DNA of 64,000 nt from Rhodanobacter sp. T12-5 (lineage in GTDB: Bacteria > Pseudomonadota > Gammaproteobacteria > Xanthomonadales > Rhodanobacteraceae): assembly GCF_008329435.1 (NCBI RefSeq), contig NZ_NPKN01000009.1, positions 1-64,000 of the forward strand, given 5' to 3'. The position numbers and the translations under genes are program-made. This document shows, piece after piece, positions 29,220-39,261 of this stretch. Each line of letters starts with the position of its first letter. Positions within the stretch are counted from its first letter, which is position 1. Below the pieces are notes generated by a model. That model did no database searches, had not been told where the DNA came from, and was given only the letters and a program-made list of their open reading frames with translations.

Positions 29220-29360
29220 ATGTTCAAGATCATCGGTGCCGCTGTCGTCTACGGGTTCGCCTTGTTCGGTCTTGCGACGTACCTTGAGGCCAGGTCGGAC
29301 GAGAAGGAGGCGGCTGCTACCAGCACCAGCGGCGGCTCATTGCACGCCGTTCGTTCCTGA
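29220..29360 (+). CDS. Small one-helix membrane protein
   Basis: 46 residues starting MFKIIGAAVVYGFALFGLATYLE, a single transmembrane helix followed by a charged RSDEKEA segment and a Ser/Thr/Gly tail. An AGGAG lies 7 bases before the ATG at 29220, which favours this start over upstream in-frame ATGs. Function and family unknown. It sits in the island near its right end. Confidence 0.5.
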   Translation: MFKIIGAAVVYGFALFGLATYLEARSDEKEAAATSTSGGSLHAVRS

Positions 29361-29570
29361 AAGGCATCCAGGTCGACGTTTTCCGTGTGGTGTGGCCTCT
29401 TGCAAAGCTTGGGATGACTTGCCCGGGGCAACGTGACGATGCTGTAGCGCAAGGGGTGCTCGTAGTTTGTTGTTGCGGATGAAATTCCGCGCCTCAACTT
29501 CGCTTGCTGGCCAAGCCACGCTTCGCGCGAACGGAAGCGTCGGGCGTTACGTAATCGCCCATCAGTACGC

Positions 29571-29596
29571 AGAAGGCCGCCTCGCGGCGGCCTTCT
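29571..29596 (-). terminator. Terminator hairpin after typA
   Basis: Perfect 11-bp stem agaaggccgcc/ggcggccttct with loop tcgc, 24 bases beyond the typA stop. The preceding 29361-29570 holds no recognisable gene. Confidence 0.7.
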
Positions 29597-29619
29597 GTTC
29601 AATCACCTGAAGCGAGGAC

Positions 29620-31446
29620 TCAACCGCGCGAAGCGCGCTTGCGATCGTTCTCGGTGAGGTGCTTCTTGCGCAGGCGGATCTCCTTCGGAGTGACCTCGAC
29701 CAGCTCGTCGTCGTCGATGAAGTCCAGCGCCTGTTCCAGCGTGAACTTGATCGCCGGGGTCAGCTGGATCGCATCGTCCTTGCCCGAGGCGCGCATGTTG
29801 GTCAGCGGCTTGGGCTTGATCACGTTGACGGTGAGGTCGTTGTCCTTGGCGTGGATGCCGACCAGCTGGCCTTCATACACGTTGTCACCCTCGGCCGCGA
29901 ACAGCTTGCCGCGATCCTGCAGCGGCCCCAGCGAATACGCGGGAGTGGTGCCGCCGGCGTTGGCGATCATCACGCCGTTGAGGCGCTTGGCGATCTGGCC
30001 TTCTTCCTTCGGGCCGTAATGGTCGAACACGTGGAACAGCAGGCCCGAACCCTGGGTCAGGGTCTTGAACTGGTTCTGGAAGCCGATCAGGCCACGCGCC
30101 GGGATCTCGTAATCCAGGCGCACGCGGCCCTTGCCATCGGACTCCATGTTCTTCAGCTGGCCCTTGCGCACGCCGAGCCTCTCCATCACCGCACCCTGGT
30201 GGACTTCCTCGACGTCGACCACCAGCTGCTCGATCGGCTCCATCTTCTGGCCGTCGATCTCCTTGATGATCACTTCCGGGCGCGACACGGCCAGCTCGTA
30301 GCCTTCACGACGCATGTTCTCGATCAGCACCGACAGATGCAGCTCGCCACGGCCGGAGACCAGGAACTTGTCGGCGTCGGAACCTTCCTCGACCTTCAGC
30401 GCCACGTTGTGCACCTGCTCGCGATCCAGTCGCTCACGCAGCTGGCGACTGGTCAGGAACTTGCCACCGGACAGATCCTTGTTGCCGGCGAACGGCGAGT
30501 TGTTGACCTGGAAGGTCATCGAGATGGTCGGCTCGTCCACGGTCAGTGCGGGCAACGCCTCCGGCGTATCCAGCGCGCAGACGGTGTCGGAGATGGTCAG
30601 GTCGGCGATACCCGAGATCGCGACGATGTCGCCGGCCTCGGCGCTGTCCTGCTCGATCCGCTCCAGGCCGAGGAAGCCCAGTACCTGCATCACCTTGCCC
30701 TGGCGCTTCTTGCCATGGCGATCGATCACGGAAACCGGCATGCCCTTCCGCAAGACGCCGCGCTGGATACGGCCGATGCCGATCACGCCGACGAAGTTGT
30801 TGTAGTCGAGCTGGCTGATGCGCATCTGGAACGGGCCATCCGGATCCACGTCCGGCTTGCTCACGTGCTGCATGATCGCTTCGTACAGCGGGGTCATGTC
30901 ACCTTCGCGCACGTCGTCGTTGAGGCCGGCATAGCCGTTCAGGGCCGAGGCGTACACGATCGGGAAGTCCATCTGCTCCGGCGTGGCGCCGAGACGATCA
31001 AACAGATCCCACACCTGCTCGACCACCCATTCCGGACGGGAGCCCGGACGGTCGACCTTGTTGATCACGACGATCGGCTTGAAGCCCATCGCGAACGCCT
31101 TCTGCGTCACGAAGCGGGTCTGCGGCATCGGGCCGTCCATCGCGTCGACCAGGATCAGCACCGAGTCGACCATCGACAGCACGCGCTCGACCTCGCCGCC
31201 GAAGTCCGCATGTCCCGGCGTGTCGACGATGTTGATGCGGTTGCCTTTCCAGGTGATCGCGGTGTTCTTGGCCAGGATCGTGATGCCACGCTCCTTTTCC
31301 TGGTCGTTGGAATCCATCACGCGTTCGGCCAGCACCGTTCGCTCGGCCAGCGTGCCGGACTGCTTGAGCAAGCAGTCGACGAGGGTTGTCTTGCCGTGAT
31401 CGACGTGGGCGACGATGGCGATATTGCGCAGGTTTTCGATGGACAT
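29620..31446 (-). CDS. typA: Ribosome-associated GTPase TypA/BipA
   Basis: 608 residues, the family's length. Translational GTPase motifs are intact: G1 [10 protein letters not shown] (about 13-22), G3 DTPGHADF (about 75), G4 NKVD (about 128). The C-terminal BipA-specific domain ends with [27 protein letters not shown]. It acts in 50S assembly and stress or cold adaptation. The 3' end (29700-29785) is the region duplicated at 25641-25766, so this gene appears to be the target of the neighbouring island and has a complete C-terminus after integration. Confidence 0.96.
   Translation of the reverse strand: MSIENLRNIAIVAHVDHGKTTLVDCLLKQSGTLAERTVLAERVMDSNDQEKERGITILAKNTAITWKGNRINIVDTPGHADFGGEVERVLSMVDSVLILVDAMDGPMPQTRFVTQKAFAMGFKPIVVINKVDRPGSRPEWVVEQVWDLFDRLGATPEQMDFPIVYASALNGYAGLNDDVREGDMTPLYEAIMQHVSKPDVDPDGPFQMRISQLDYNNFVGVIGIGRIQRGVLRKGMPVSVIDRHGKKRQGKVMQVLGFLGLERIEQDSAEAGDIVAISGIADLTISDTVCALDTPEALPALTVDEPTISMTFQVNNSPFAGNKDLSGGKFLTSRQLRERLDREQVHNVALKVEEGSDADKFLVSGRGELHLSVLIENMRREGYELAVSRPEVIIKEIDGQKMEPIEQLVVDVEEVHQGAVMERLGVRKGQLKNMESDGKGRVRLDYEIPARGLIGFQNQFKTLTQGSGLLFHVFDHYGPKEEGQIAKRLNGVMIANAGGTTPAYSLGPLQDRGKLFAAEGDNVYEGQLVGIHAKDNDLTVNVIKPKPLTNMRASGKDDAIQLTPAIKFTLEQALDFIDDDELVEVTPKEIRLRKKHLTENDRKRASRG
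29729..29755. repeat. Right 27-bp direct repeat inside typA
   Basis: Identical to 25705-25731; within codons for the KFTLEQA segment of TypA. Candidate right attachment sequence. Confidence 0.75.
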
Positions 31447-31715
31447 AGGATCGACTCGGGCGGCGCTGGGGCCGTCACGCAGGTTTTTGAAGGACGAATT
31501 GACCGATTATACGGACTTGCGTGACAACTTGCCCGTCATTTCGACGACTCGTTCATATAGGCCGCATCGCCGCCGTCCGTTTCATCGACCGGCAGGTGCC
31601 TTCCGGCGCCTTGGACAAAACGCCGAAGCGGTACGCTGTATTTTGCCATCAGCGACCTGCCAGCATGTCTCCGTCAGCCTGCGAGTGAGATGACGGGAGC
31701 AGTGCTTCGGCCTCG

Positions 31716-31955
31716 TCAGGCACTCACGGAATGCGCGGCCACAAACCTTTTCGCTTCGGCCAGTTGTTCGCCCAGCAATTCATGCGGAGGCTTGATCGGT
31801 ACGGGTGGGCCGAAATCGAACGCCAGCGCTTGGTAGTTGCGGGCCGCGCGGCGGATCGTTTCCACGCCGTTGTCGGACTTGCCCTGTTTGATCGTCAGCA
31901 TGCCGCGGAGATCGTCTTCGAGGATGGCGAGATCTGAGGGCGGGCGGCCAGATGC
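31716..31955 (-). pseudogene. C-terminal fragment of a TPR-type protein
   Basis: The minus strand has an open frame ending with TIRRAARNYQALAFDFGPPVPIKPPHELLGEQLAEAKRFV. 'FGPP-P-KPPHELLGE' is a pattern seen at the C-terminus of tetratricopeptide-type proteins. The frame stays open upstream without a good start until it meets the divergent hydrolase gene; ATG 31901 would give a 61-residue protein. Probably a remnant, though a very short gene cannot be excluded. The 269 bases before it (31447-31715) show no gene. Confidence 0.45.
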
Positions 31956-31970
31956 TTGTTGTGTGAGCGA

Positions 31971-33821
31971 ATGAAGAAATCCGCCGGCGTTTCGCTCGCG
32001 CTGTTTTTGTCCGCACTGCTATCGGTCATGCTGTCGGCTTGCGCCAGCGAGGCTGCGAGGAAGGAGTCTGTCATGCGTGAGGTGGATTACGGCGAAGTGC
32101 GGATGACCGAACACCGCGGCCACGACGACCTGCTGAGTGCGGGACTGGGCCTGGCCGGTCTGACCGGCATGCCATCGGCATTCGCCGATCCGTTGCAGCC
32201 GACGGCGAGGGAATTGCGTCGCCGGGCGATCCAGGCCAGTTGGAAAGGCATCGCCGATCTTGGCCCGCTGGGTGGTTACGGCACGGTCTATGGCGGCGTG
32301 CCCGACCTGCCAGGATGCGAGTATCAGGCGTTCGCGCGGATTCCCGGCGCCCGCTCGCCGCATCGCGTGCTGCTGCAGGTGCCGGATAACTTCGACCGGC
32401 AGAAACGCTGCCTGGTGGTGACGGCCTCGTCCGGTTCCCGCGGCGTCTACGGGGCGATTGCGCTGGCCGGTGCGTGGGGCCTGCCGCACGGCTGCGCGGT
32501 CGCGTATACCGACAAGGGTGCTGGCGCTGGCTATTTCGATTACGCCGACGACAGCGGCGTGGCGCTGGATGGCCGTCGTGCGAAGCGTGGCGAGGCGGAG
32601 CTGGAGTTCCAGCCGCCATCGGCGCCGGTTACTGCCGGCATCGCGATCAAGCACATGCATTCGGGTGACAACCCGGAAGCGGACTGGGGCCGGCATGTGC
32701 TCCAGGCGGCGCAGTTCGGCCTGGCCACGCTCGATCGCGCTTACCCTGCCGAGGCGCCGTTCACCCCGCAGAACACGAAGATCATTGCCACCGGACTCTC
32801 CAACGGTGGCGGCGCGGTGTTGCAGGCAGCGGGCCTGGACAAGGAGGGGTTTTTCGCTGGCGTGGTGGCGCTGGAACCGAACGTGCATGTGAAGGACCAC
32901 GGCCGTGCGATGTACGACTACGCCACCGAAGCGGCGATCTGGTTGCCGTGCGCATTGAGCGCGGAAGACTTCGCCGCGGTACCGCTGGCGCGCGGACCGC
33001 GTGGCGCGGCACTGCCGGCGTGGCCGATCCGCTGCGCCAGACTGCGCGCGCAAGGCAAGATCAACGGCAGCACGCTGGCCGGACAATCCGCGCAGGCGCG
33101 GGAGTATTTGCAGGCGCGGGGCTGGACCGACGAAGCCATCCGCTCGGCCGCCAGCACCACCGCGTTCGATTTGTGGCGGGTGACCACCGCCGGCTATGCG
33201 GCGTCTTACCTGCGACGTGGGGCGATCGACACGCCATGTGGCTTCCACTATGCCGCGATCGGCATCGGCGGCCTGCCGGGCGTGGCCGATCCGGTCACGC
33301 GGGCGACATGGTGGGCTGAGGGTTCCGGCATTCCACCGGGAGCCGGCATCGGCTTGTTCGGCGGCATGAATGTGTCGACCGACCCGACCCTGGTCGGCAG
33401 CGAATGCCTGCGCGCGCTGTGGACCGGCGACGGTCACGAGGCCCAGGCGCTGCAGGCTTCGGTGGCCGCCACGGCGGTTCGCCTGCCGCGCAAGGACCTG
33501 CCGCTGTGGGTGGTCCACGGCGCCGGTGATGGACTGTTGCCGACAGCGTTCAGCTCGGAGCCGTACGTGGCATGGCTGCGCGAGGAAGGACGCCAGCCGA
33601 TCTACTGGAAAGTGCCGCACGCGCAGCACTTCGATGCCTTCCTGGCCTTGCCCGGTTTCGGCGACCTGCACGTGCCGCTGTTGCCGTACGGCTACGCGGC
33701 GCTGGATCGGTTGTGGGCGCACCTGTACGAGGGCGCCGTGTGGCCGGTCGACATGCCGACGCCAGCGGCGCAGCCACGCGGTGCCGCGCCACTGGAGCGC
33801 GGCAAGCTCGGGCTGCCCTGA
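31971..33821 (+). CDS. 3-hydroxybutyrate oligomer hydrolase (lipoprotein)
   Basis: 616 residues from the ATG at 31971, which gives a lipoprotein signal (LALFLSALLSVMLSAC). The lipase-type nucleophile Ser is in TGLSNGGGAVLQA (near 280), followed by a late Asp (HGAGDGLLP) and His (VPHAQHFDAF) to complete a catalytic triad. Length and motifs match D-(-)-3-hydroxybutyrate oligomer hydrolase, which cleaves oligomers released from polyhydroxybutyrate to monomers. No depolymerase or synthase gene is next to it. It implies that the cell degrades PHB, its own or from outside. Confidence 0.88.
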   Translation: MKKSAGVSLALFLSALLSVMLSACASEAARKESVMREVDYGEVRMTEHRGHDDLLSAGLGLAGLTGMPSAFADPLQPTARELRRRAIQASWKGIADLGPLGGYGTVYGGVPDLPGCEYQAFARIPGARSPHRVLLQVPDNFDRQKRCLVVTASSGSRGVYGAIALAGAWGLPHGCAVAYTDKGAGAGYFDYADDSGVALDGRRAKRGEAELEFQPPSAPVTAGIAIKHMHSGDNPEADWGRHVLQAAQFGLATLDRAYPAEAPFTPQNTKIIATGLSNGGGAVLQAAGLDKEGFFAGVVALEPNVHVKDHGRAMYDYATEAAIWLPCALSAEDFAAVPLARGPRGAALPAWPIRCARLRAQGKINGSTLAGQSAQAREYLQARGWTDEAIRSAASTTAFDLWRVTTAGYAASYLRRGAIDTPCGFHYAAIGIGGLPGVADPVTRATWWAEGSGIPPGAGIGLFGGMNVSTDPTLVGSECLRALWTGDGHEAQALQASVAATAVRLPRKDLPLWVVHGAGDGLLPTAFSSEPYVAWLREEGRQPIYWKVPHAQHFDAFLALPGFGDLHVPLLPYGYAALDRLWAHLYEGAVWPVDMPTPAAQPRGAAPLERGKLGLP

Positions 33822-33838
33822 AATTCTTGCAGACAGCA

Positions 33839-33919
33839 CTTGTGGGAGCGGCTTCAGCCGCGACGCTCCTGCCGCCGGCATCGATCCCACATCGAAAGCG
33901 TCGCGGCTGCTCCCACAAG
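33839..33919. repeat. Paired palindromic repeat (BIME-like)
   Basis: cttgtgggagcggcttcagc.. (33839-33867) faces an inverted copy (33897-33919) that lacks six bases of the loop. Between the hydrolase and the cyclophilin gene. Confidence 0.75.
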
Positions 33920-34026
33920 GCAAGGGAATGCGCAGGGTCTGCGCTGGCGACGGTCGCTGGGTTATTCTTGATCACCCGCGCGCCGGTGTCATGGCGCGAC
34001 ACAGCTCTTGAACCCAAGGATTTGCG

Positions 34027-34536
34027 ATGACCATCAACGTCACCTTCACCACCAATCGCGGCCCGATCCGCCTGCGTCTGCACGAAGACAAGGCGCCGGT
34101 CACCGTCGCCAGCTTCGTGAACCTGGCGAAGCGTGGCTACTACGACGGCCTGTCGTTCCACCGCGTGATTGCCGACTTCATGATCCAGGGCGGTTGCCCG
34201 GAGGGCAGCGGCCGCGGCGGTCCGGGTTACAAGTTCGAGGACGAGTTCAACCCGTCGCTGCGCCACAACAAGCCTGGCGTGCTGTCGATGGCGAATGCCG
34301 GTCCGCGCACGAACGGCAGCCAGTTCTTCATCACGCACGGCGCGACGCCGTGGCTGGACGACAAGCACAGCGTGTTCGGTGAAGTGATCGATGCGGCCGA
34401 CATGGCCGTGGTCAATGCGATCCAGCAGGGCGACACGATCGAGAAAGTCACGGTGGATGGCGATGTCGACGCGCTGCTGGCGGCACAATCCGATCGCGTG
34501 AAAGAGTGGAATGCGGTGCTCGACGAACGCGGCTGA
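34027..34536 (+). CDS. ppiB: Cyclophilin-type peptidyl-prolyl isomerase
   Basis: 169 residues, cytosolic (no signal peptide), the size of PpiB. Active-site motifs [32 protein letters not shown] and [11 protein letters not shown] are present. It catalyses proline isomerisation during protein folding. Bases GCGATG show only weak ribosome binding (aaggatttgcg). A C-terminal extension of about 10 residues ([15 protein letters not shown]) is typical of xanthomonad members. Confidence 0.92.
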   Translation: MTINVTFTTNRGPIRLRLHEDKAPVTVASFVNLAKRGYYDGLSFHRVIADFMIQGGCPEGSGRGGPGYKFEDEFNPSLRHNKPGVLSMANAGPRTNGSQFFITHGATPWLDDKHSVFGEVIDAADMAVVNAIQQGDTIEKVTVDGDVDALLAAQSDRVKEWNAVLDERG

Positions 34537-34688
34537 GTCTTCAGTTCCGGATCTGCAGGAAACCGCCGGTTTGCAGCCGGCGTAGCGCGGCGGTTTCGAT
34601 CCGGGCATGCTCGAAGGCCTGGCCAGCAAATGGCTCGGCTGAAGGACATCGAGGTCCCGGCGGAGCGATCATTCCGCCGGGACGGTGA

Positions 34689-34943
34689 TCAGGCCGCCTT
34701 GCGCCTCAGCAGGTGGTAGATGAGCAGCAGCACGATCGCGCCGATCACCGAAGCGATGAAGCCGGCCGATTGCCCCTCCTGATACCAGCCAAACACGTTC
34801 TGGCCGGCCCATGTCGCCAGGAACGAACCGGCGATGCCGATGATGGCAGTGATGATGAAGCCACCCGGGTCCTTGCCCGGCATGAGCAGCTTGGCCACCA
34901 GGCCGACAATCAACCCAATCACGAATACCCAAAGCCAATGCAT
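34689..34943 (-). CDS. GlsB/YeaQ/YmgE family membrane protein
   Basis: 84 residues with three hydrophobic segments and the family motif GLIVGLVAKLLMPGKDPGGFI at the N-terminus; the end is LLIYHLLRRKAA. This transglycosylase-associated (PF04226-type) family is stress-related and poorly defined. The ATG at 34943 has AAGGAG 6 bases upstream. The long open frame upstream of this start on the same strand is antisense to the aminotransferase and is not real. Confidence 0.9.
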   Translation of the reverse strand: MHWLWVFVIGLIVGLVAKLLMPGKDPGGFIITAIIGIAGSFLATWAGQNVFGWYQEGQSAGFIASVIGAIVLLLIYHLLRRKAA

Positions 34944-35040
34944 GCGGATCTCCTTCGGTCGTGAGGTCACGGTGTCCGTCGTGCGGACGCGGGCATCATG
35001 GCGCGTTCGTGCCGGTATGGGCAGGGGGTTCCGGCGGCTT

Positions 35041-35071
35041 TTGACCGCGGGCCGCCTTGCCGCGTGATAAA
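35041..35071 (+). promoter_or_regulatory. Candidate promoter of the aminotransferase gene
   Basis: TTGACC (35041-35046) and gataaa (35066-35071) with a 19-bp spacer, about 40 bases upstream of the ATG. The spacing is slightly long. Confidence 0.4.
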
Positions 35072-35111
35072 ATCGCCGCCTTTGCTTCTTCCTCCTTGAC
35101 GTGAGATACCC

Positions 35112-36311
35112 ATGCCCCAGCTCGCCCAGCGTGTCGGCCGCGCCAAACCCAGCGCGATCATGGTCATTGCCGAAAAGGCGAAACAGCTCAAGGCTGCCGG
35201 CCGCGACATCATCAGTTTCTCGATCGGCGTACCGAACTTTCTTCCCGGCGAGCATGTATATGCCGCGGCGCGCGAGTCGCTGTCGCACGATTCCGGCCAG
35301 TACGGCAGCAACCGTGGCGCCGAAGCGCTGCTGGACGCGTTCCTGAAGCACATCGAGGCGCTCGGCTTCAGCGGTTACACCCGGATGAACCTGTCCATCG
35401 GCATCGGCGCCAAGCAGGTGCTGTACAACCTGGCCGAGGCGTTGCTCGACGAGGGCGACGAGATCTGCTTCGCCGCGCCGTACTGGACCAGCTACCGCGA
35501 CATCGCCGATATCGTGGGCGCGAAGATCAACGTGATGCATTGCGGGCCGGAGCAGAACTACAAGCTCACCCCGGCCCAGCTCGATGCTGCGCTGGCGCGC
35601 AAGCCCAAGGTGTTCCTGTTCAACAACCCGTCCAATCCGACCGGCATGGTCTACACCGGCGAGGAGATCGCCGCACTGGCGCAGGTGCTGGTCAGGCATC
35701 CCGATACCTGGGTGATCACCGACGACATTTACAACTCGATGGTGTTCGACGGCCTCGGCTACCACAACTTCGTGTTCGCGAAGCCCGAGCTGCGAGAGCG
35801 GGTGATTTTCGTCGACTCCGTGTCCAAGACGTATGGCATGCCAGGCTGGCGCGTCGGCCTGCTCGCCGGTCCGGAGGTGGTGGCCAGGGCGATCACCACG
35901 CTCAACTCCAACCACATCACCAGCCTGCCGGAAGTGATCACGGCGGCGGCGGTAGCGGCGCTCGGCGGCCCGCAGGACGTTCCCAAGGCCAAATGTGCCG
36001 AGTTTGCCGGCAAGCGCGATACGGTGTTCGCCGCGCTGAGCGCGATTCCCGGCGTGGTCTGCCCGCGGCCGCAGGGTGCGTTCTACGCGTTCCCGGATAT
36101 TTCGGTGGCCTTCGGCAAGAGCCACAACGGCACGAGGATCAACAACGACGTCGAGTTCTGCGCCGCACTGCTGGAGGCCAAGGGCGTGGCCTGCGTGCCG
36201 GGCTCGGCCTTCGGCGAGCCGCGCGCGCTGCGCATTTCCTATACCTGCCCGACGGCACAACTGGCACCGGGATTGGCGCGTATCGCCGAGTTCTTTGCCG
36301 AGCTGAGCTGA
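35112..36311 (+). CDS. Class I aminotransferase (aspartate/aromatic type)
   Basis: 399 residues, fold-type I PLP enzyme of subgroup 1-gamma. The Schiff-base Lys is in VDSVSKTYGMPGWRVGLLAGP (about 240); NNPSNPTG, Tyr in DDIYNSMV, and a C-terminal Arg (LRISYTCP) are in place. N-terminal RVGRAKPSAIMVIAEKAKQLKAAG is typical of bacterial aspartate or prephenate aminotransferases. It likely makes aspartate from oxaloacetate and could also serve arogenate synthesis. It stands alone, 111 bases before mdh, which supplies oxaloacetate. Confidence 0.9.
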   Translation: MPQLAQRVGRAKPSAIMVIAEKAKQLKAAGRDIISFSIGVPNFLPGEHVYAAARESLSHDSGQYGSNRGAEALLDAFLKHIEALGFSGYTRMNLSIGIGAKQVLYNLAEALLDEGDEICFAAPYWTSYRDIADIVGAKINVMHCGPEQNYKLTPAQLDAALARKPKVFLFNNPSNPTGMVYTGEEIAALAQVLVRHPDTWVITDDIYNSMVFDGLGYHNFVFAKPELRERVIFVDSVSKTYGMPGWRVGLLAGPEVVARAITTLNSNHITSLPEVITAAAVAALGGPQDVPKAKCAEFAGKRDTVFAALSAIPGVVCPRPQGAFYAFPDISVAFGKSHNGTRINNDVEFCAALLEAKGVACVPGSAFGEPRALRISYTCPTAQLAPGLARIAEFFAELS

Positions 36312-36321
36312 ATACATCATC

Positions 36322-36389
36322 TGCAGGAGCGCACCTTGTGCGCGATGTTTCTGGTTGGAAAACCTTCGCGCACAAGGTGCGCTCCTGCA
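36322..36389. repeat. Paired palindromic repeat (BIME-like)
   Basis: A perfect 24-bp inverted repeat, tgcaggagcgcaccttgtgc.. (36322-36345) and its complement (36366-36389), between the aminotransferase gene and mdh. Transcribed, it would form a long hairpin 33 bases before the mdh start. Confidence 0.88.
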
Positions 36390-36422
36390 TAAAATGAACA
36401 TCCAAAGAAGGAGTCACAGTCC

Positions 36423-37409
36423 ATGAAAGCCCCCGTTCGAGTTGCCGTTACCGGCGCCGCCGGCCAGATCGGTTATGCCTTGCTGTTCCGCATTGCCGCT
36501 GGCGACATGCTGGGTCCGGACCAGCCGGTGATCCTGCACCTGCTGGAAATCACCCCGGCGCTGCCGTCGCTGCAGGGCGTGGTGATGGAGCTGAATGACT
36601 GCGCATTCCCGACCCTCGCCGGCGTGGTCGCCACTGACGACGCCAATGTCGCATTCAAGGATGTGGATTACGCCTTGCTGGTCGGCGCGCGTCCGCGCGG
36701 CCCGGGCATGGAGCGCAAGGATCTGCTGGAAGCGAACGGCGCGATCTTCGGCCCGCAGGGCAAGGCGTTGAACGATCACGCCAAGCGCGACGTCAAGGTG
36801 CTGGTGGTCGGCAACCCGGCCAACACCAATGCACTGATTGCCCAGCAGAATGCCCCGGACCTGGATCCGAAGTGCTTCACCGCGATGGTCCGCCTCGACC
36901 ACAACCGCGCGCTGAGCCAGCTGGCCGAAAAGACCGGCAGCCACACCACCGACATCAGGAAGATGACGATCTGGGGCAACCACAGCTCGACCCAGTACCC
37001 GGACATCCATCACGCCACCGTCAACGGCAAGGCAGCGATGTCGCTGATCGACCAGGCCTGGTACGAAAACGACTTCATCCCGACCGTGCAGCAGCGCGGC
37101 GCGGCGATCATCAAGGCACGCGGTGCTTCCTCTGCGGCGTCGGCCGCGTCGGCCGCGATCGACCACATGCGCTACTGGGCGCAGGGCACCGCCGAGGGCG
37201 ACTGGGTCTCGATGGGTATCCCGTCCGACGGCTCCTACGGCATCGCGCCGGGCGTGATCTACGGCTATCCAGTCACCGTGAAGAACGGCAAGTACGAGAT
37301 CGTGCAGGGCCTGGCGATCGACGACTTCTCGCGCGCCCGCATGGACGCCACCGACAAGGAACTGCGCGAAGAGCGCGCCGGCGTCGAGCATTTGTTCGCG
37401 AAAAAGTAA
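36423..37409 (+). CDS. mdh: Malate dehydrogenase
   Basis: 328 residues, the type found in Xanthomonadales and Burkholderiales. The NAD-binding fingerprint [16 protein letters not shown] starts at residue 10; substrate Arg in [15 protein letters not shown], the Asp in RLDHNRA and the catalytic His in [12 protein letters not shown] are visible. It oxidises malate to oxaloacetate in the TCA cycle. An aaggag motif lies 11 bases upstream of the ATG. Followed by a strong terminator. Confidence 0.95.
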   Translation: MKAPVRVAVTGAAGQIGYALLFRIAAGDMLGPDQPVILHLLEITPALPSLQGVVMELNDCAFPTLAGVVATDDANVAFKDVDYALLVGARPRGPGMERKDLLEANGAIFGPQGKALNDHAKRDVKVLVVGNPANTNALIAQQNAPDLDPKCFTAMVRLDHNRALSQLAEKTGSHTTDIRKMTIWGNHSSTQYPDIHHATVNGKAAMSLIDQAWYENDFIPTVQQRGAAIIKARGASSAASAASAAIDHMRYWAQGTAEGDWVSMGIPSDGSYGIAPGVIYGYPVTVKNGKYEIVQGLAIDDFSRARMDATDKELREERAGVEHLFAKK

Positions 37410-37438
37410 GCGCTGCACTCAGGGATGATTCAAAAGAG

Positions 37439-37470
37439 AGGGCGGCCGAAGGGCCGCCCTTTTTGTTTTG
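37439..37470 (+). terminator. Intrinsic terminator of mdh
   Basis: agggcggcc/ggccgccct stem with a four-base loop, followed by TTTTTGTTTT. Confidence 0.93.
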
Positions 37471-37532
37471 TGGTGCGGGTGGACATCCCTGGCGCAGCGA
37501 AGTCGAAGGGCTGCAATACCGCATCCTCAGGT

Positions 37533-39128
37533 TCAGGCGGCAACAGCTTCCTGTTCCATTTTTGCAGGCACTGCCGGGCTGCGGATCAGATGATCGAACG
37601 CGCTCAACGCAGCGGTCGAACCGGCGCCCATCGCGATCACGATCTGCTTGTACGGCACGGTGGTCGCGTCGCCAGCGGCGAACACGCCGGGCAGGGAGGT
37701 CTGGCCGCGGTCGTCGATGACGATTTCGCCGCGCGGCGACAGCTCCAGCGTGCCTTTCAGCCATTCGGTATTCGGCAGCAGGCCGATCTGCACGAAGATG
37801 CCTTCCAGTTCGATGGTGTGCATCTCCTCGCTGGTGCGATCCTTGTAGACCAGCGCAGTGACTTTCTGGCCGTCGCCGAGCACTTCGGTGCTCAGTGCGC
37901 TGACGATGATGTCGACATTGGGCAGACTGTGCAGCTTGCGCTGCAGGACGTCGTCCGCGCGCAGCTTGCCGTCGAACTCGATCAGGGTGACGTGGCTGAC
38001 GATGCCGGCCAGGTCGATCGCCGCCTCGACGCCGGAGTTGCCGCCGCCGATCACCGCCACGCGCTTGCCCTTGAACAGCGGGCCATCGCAGTGCGGGCAA
38101 TAGGCCACGCCCTTGTTGCGGTATTCGTCTTCGCCGGGCACGCCCATCTGGCGCCAGCGGGCGCCGGTGGAGAGGATCACCGTCTTCGACTTCAGCGTGG
38201 CGCCATTGGCCAGTTGCACCTCGATCAGGTCGCCGGGTTCGGTAGCAGGCACCAGCTTCTCGGCGCGCTGCAGGTTCATGATGTCTACGTCGTAGTTCTT
38301 GACGTGCTGCTCCAGCGCCGCCCCCATCTTCGGGCCTTCGGTGTAGTCGACCGAGATGAAATTCTCGATCGCCATGGTGTCCAATACCTGGCCGCCAAAA
38401 CGCTCGGCCGCCACGCCGGTACGGATGCCCTTGCGGGCGGCATAGATCGCCGCGGCCGCGCCGGCCGGACCGCCACCGACGACGAGCACGTCGAAGGCGT
38501 CCTTCGCCTTGATCTTCTCCGCTTCGCGCGCGCTGGAGCCGGTGTCGATCTTGGCCAGGATCTGCTCCAGGCTCATGCGGCCCTGGTCGAACACTTCGCC
38601 GTTGAGGTAGACGGTGGGTACCGACATGATCTGGCGTGCGTCGACTTCGGCCTGGTACAGCGCGCCGTCGATGGCGACGTGCTGGATCTTCGGATTCAGC
38701 ACGCTCATCAGGTTCAGCGCCTGCACCACGTCGGGGCAATTCTGGCAGGACAGGGAAAAATAGGTCTCGAACCTGTAGTCGCCATCGAGGTTGCGCACCT
38801 GCTCGATCACGTCGGCCGCGGCCTTGGACGGATGTCCGCCGACCTGCAGCAGGGCGAGCACAAGCGAGGTGAATTCATGGCCCATCGGAATGCCGGCGAA
38901 GCGCACGCCGACGTCGGTGCCGACGCGGTTGATCGCAAACGAGGGCTTGCGTTCGTTGTCGTCGCGGCGGACCAGGCTGATCCGATCGGACAGCGAGGCG
39001 ATTTCCTCGAGCAGTTCGTTCAGTTCGGCGGACTTGGCGCTGTCGTCGAGGGACGCAACGATCTCGATCGGCTGCGTGACCTTTTCCAGATAGGCCTTCA
39101 ACTGGGCATTGAGATTGGCATCCAACAT
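37533..39128 (-). CDS. ahpF: Alkyl hydroperoxide reductase subunit F
   Basis: 531 residues (usual 520-530). The N-terminal double-thioredoxin domain holds CQNC near 130; the C-terminal thioredoxin-reductase domain has the FAD motif [17 protein letters not shown], the redox CPHC near 345 and the NAD(P)H motif [12 protein letters not shown]. It transfers electrons from NADH to AhpC. The ATG at 39128 gives the standard N-terminus [16 protein letters not shown]; the frame beyond is spurious. It lies 133 bases downstream of ahpC in the same direction. Confidence 0.95.
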   Translation of the reverse strand: MLDANLNAQLKAYLEKVTQPIEIVASLDDSAKSAELNELLEEIASLSDRISLVRRDDNERKPSFAINRVGTDVGVRFAGIPMGHEFTSLVLALLQVGGHPSKAAADVIEQVRNLDGDYRFETYFSLSCQNCPDVVQALNLMSVLNPKIQHVAIDGALYQAEVDARQIMSVPTVYLNGEVFDQGRMSLEQILAKIDTGSSAREAEKIKAKDAFDVLVVGGGPAGAAAAIYAARKGIRTGVAAERFGGQVLDTMAIENFISVDYTEGPKMGAALEQHVKNYDVDIMNLQRAEKLVPATEPGDLIEVQLANGATLKSKTVILSTGARWRQMGVPGEDEYRNKGVAYCPHCDGPLFKGKRVAVIGGGNSGVEAAIDLAGIVSHVTLIEFDGKLRADDVLQRKLHSLPNVDIIVSALSTEVLGDGQKVTALVYKDRTSEEMHTIELEGIFVQIGLLPNTEWLKGTLELSPRGEIVIDDRGQTSLPGVFAAGDATTVPYKQIVIAMGAGSTAALSAFDHLIRSPAVPAKMEQEAVAA

Positions 39129-39261
39129 GACGGACTCCGTGGGTTTGTTCGGGGTGAGCGTGGCGAGCACCCGGGCGGACCCGGGCGTCGCTTTCCACTG
39201 CATTTCGGTAGACCGGACCCGGAAGAACTCCGGGCCCGTGGCGCTTTCGCGCGGGGATGAA

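Larger units (their letters stand above)
25705..29755. mobile_element. Putative genomic island inserted at the typA 3' end
   Basis: The region between the typA fragment and intact typA (about 4 kb) carries a WYL regulator, a YaaW-like/membrane-protein pair and a HEPN-like remnant. It is visibly more A/T-rich, most clearly at 27000-28800. Flanking same-orientation copies of the target's 3' end are the usual trace of site-specific integration that rebuilds the gene. No integrase gene is visible, so the element may be decayed or moved by a partner. Confidence 0.55.

Noticed and set aside
29659..31524. 621-codon plus-strand frame opposite typA
   Set aside because: Antisense shadow; typA has every expected GTPase motif.
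31716..31901. 61-residue complete gene
   Set aside because: The frame stays open upstream and reads as the C-terminus of a larger TPR-type protein, so it is listed as a fragment instead.
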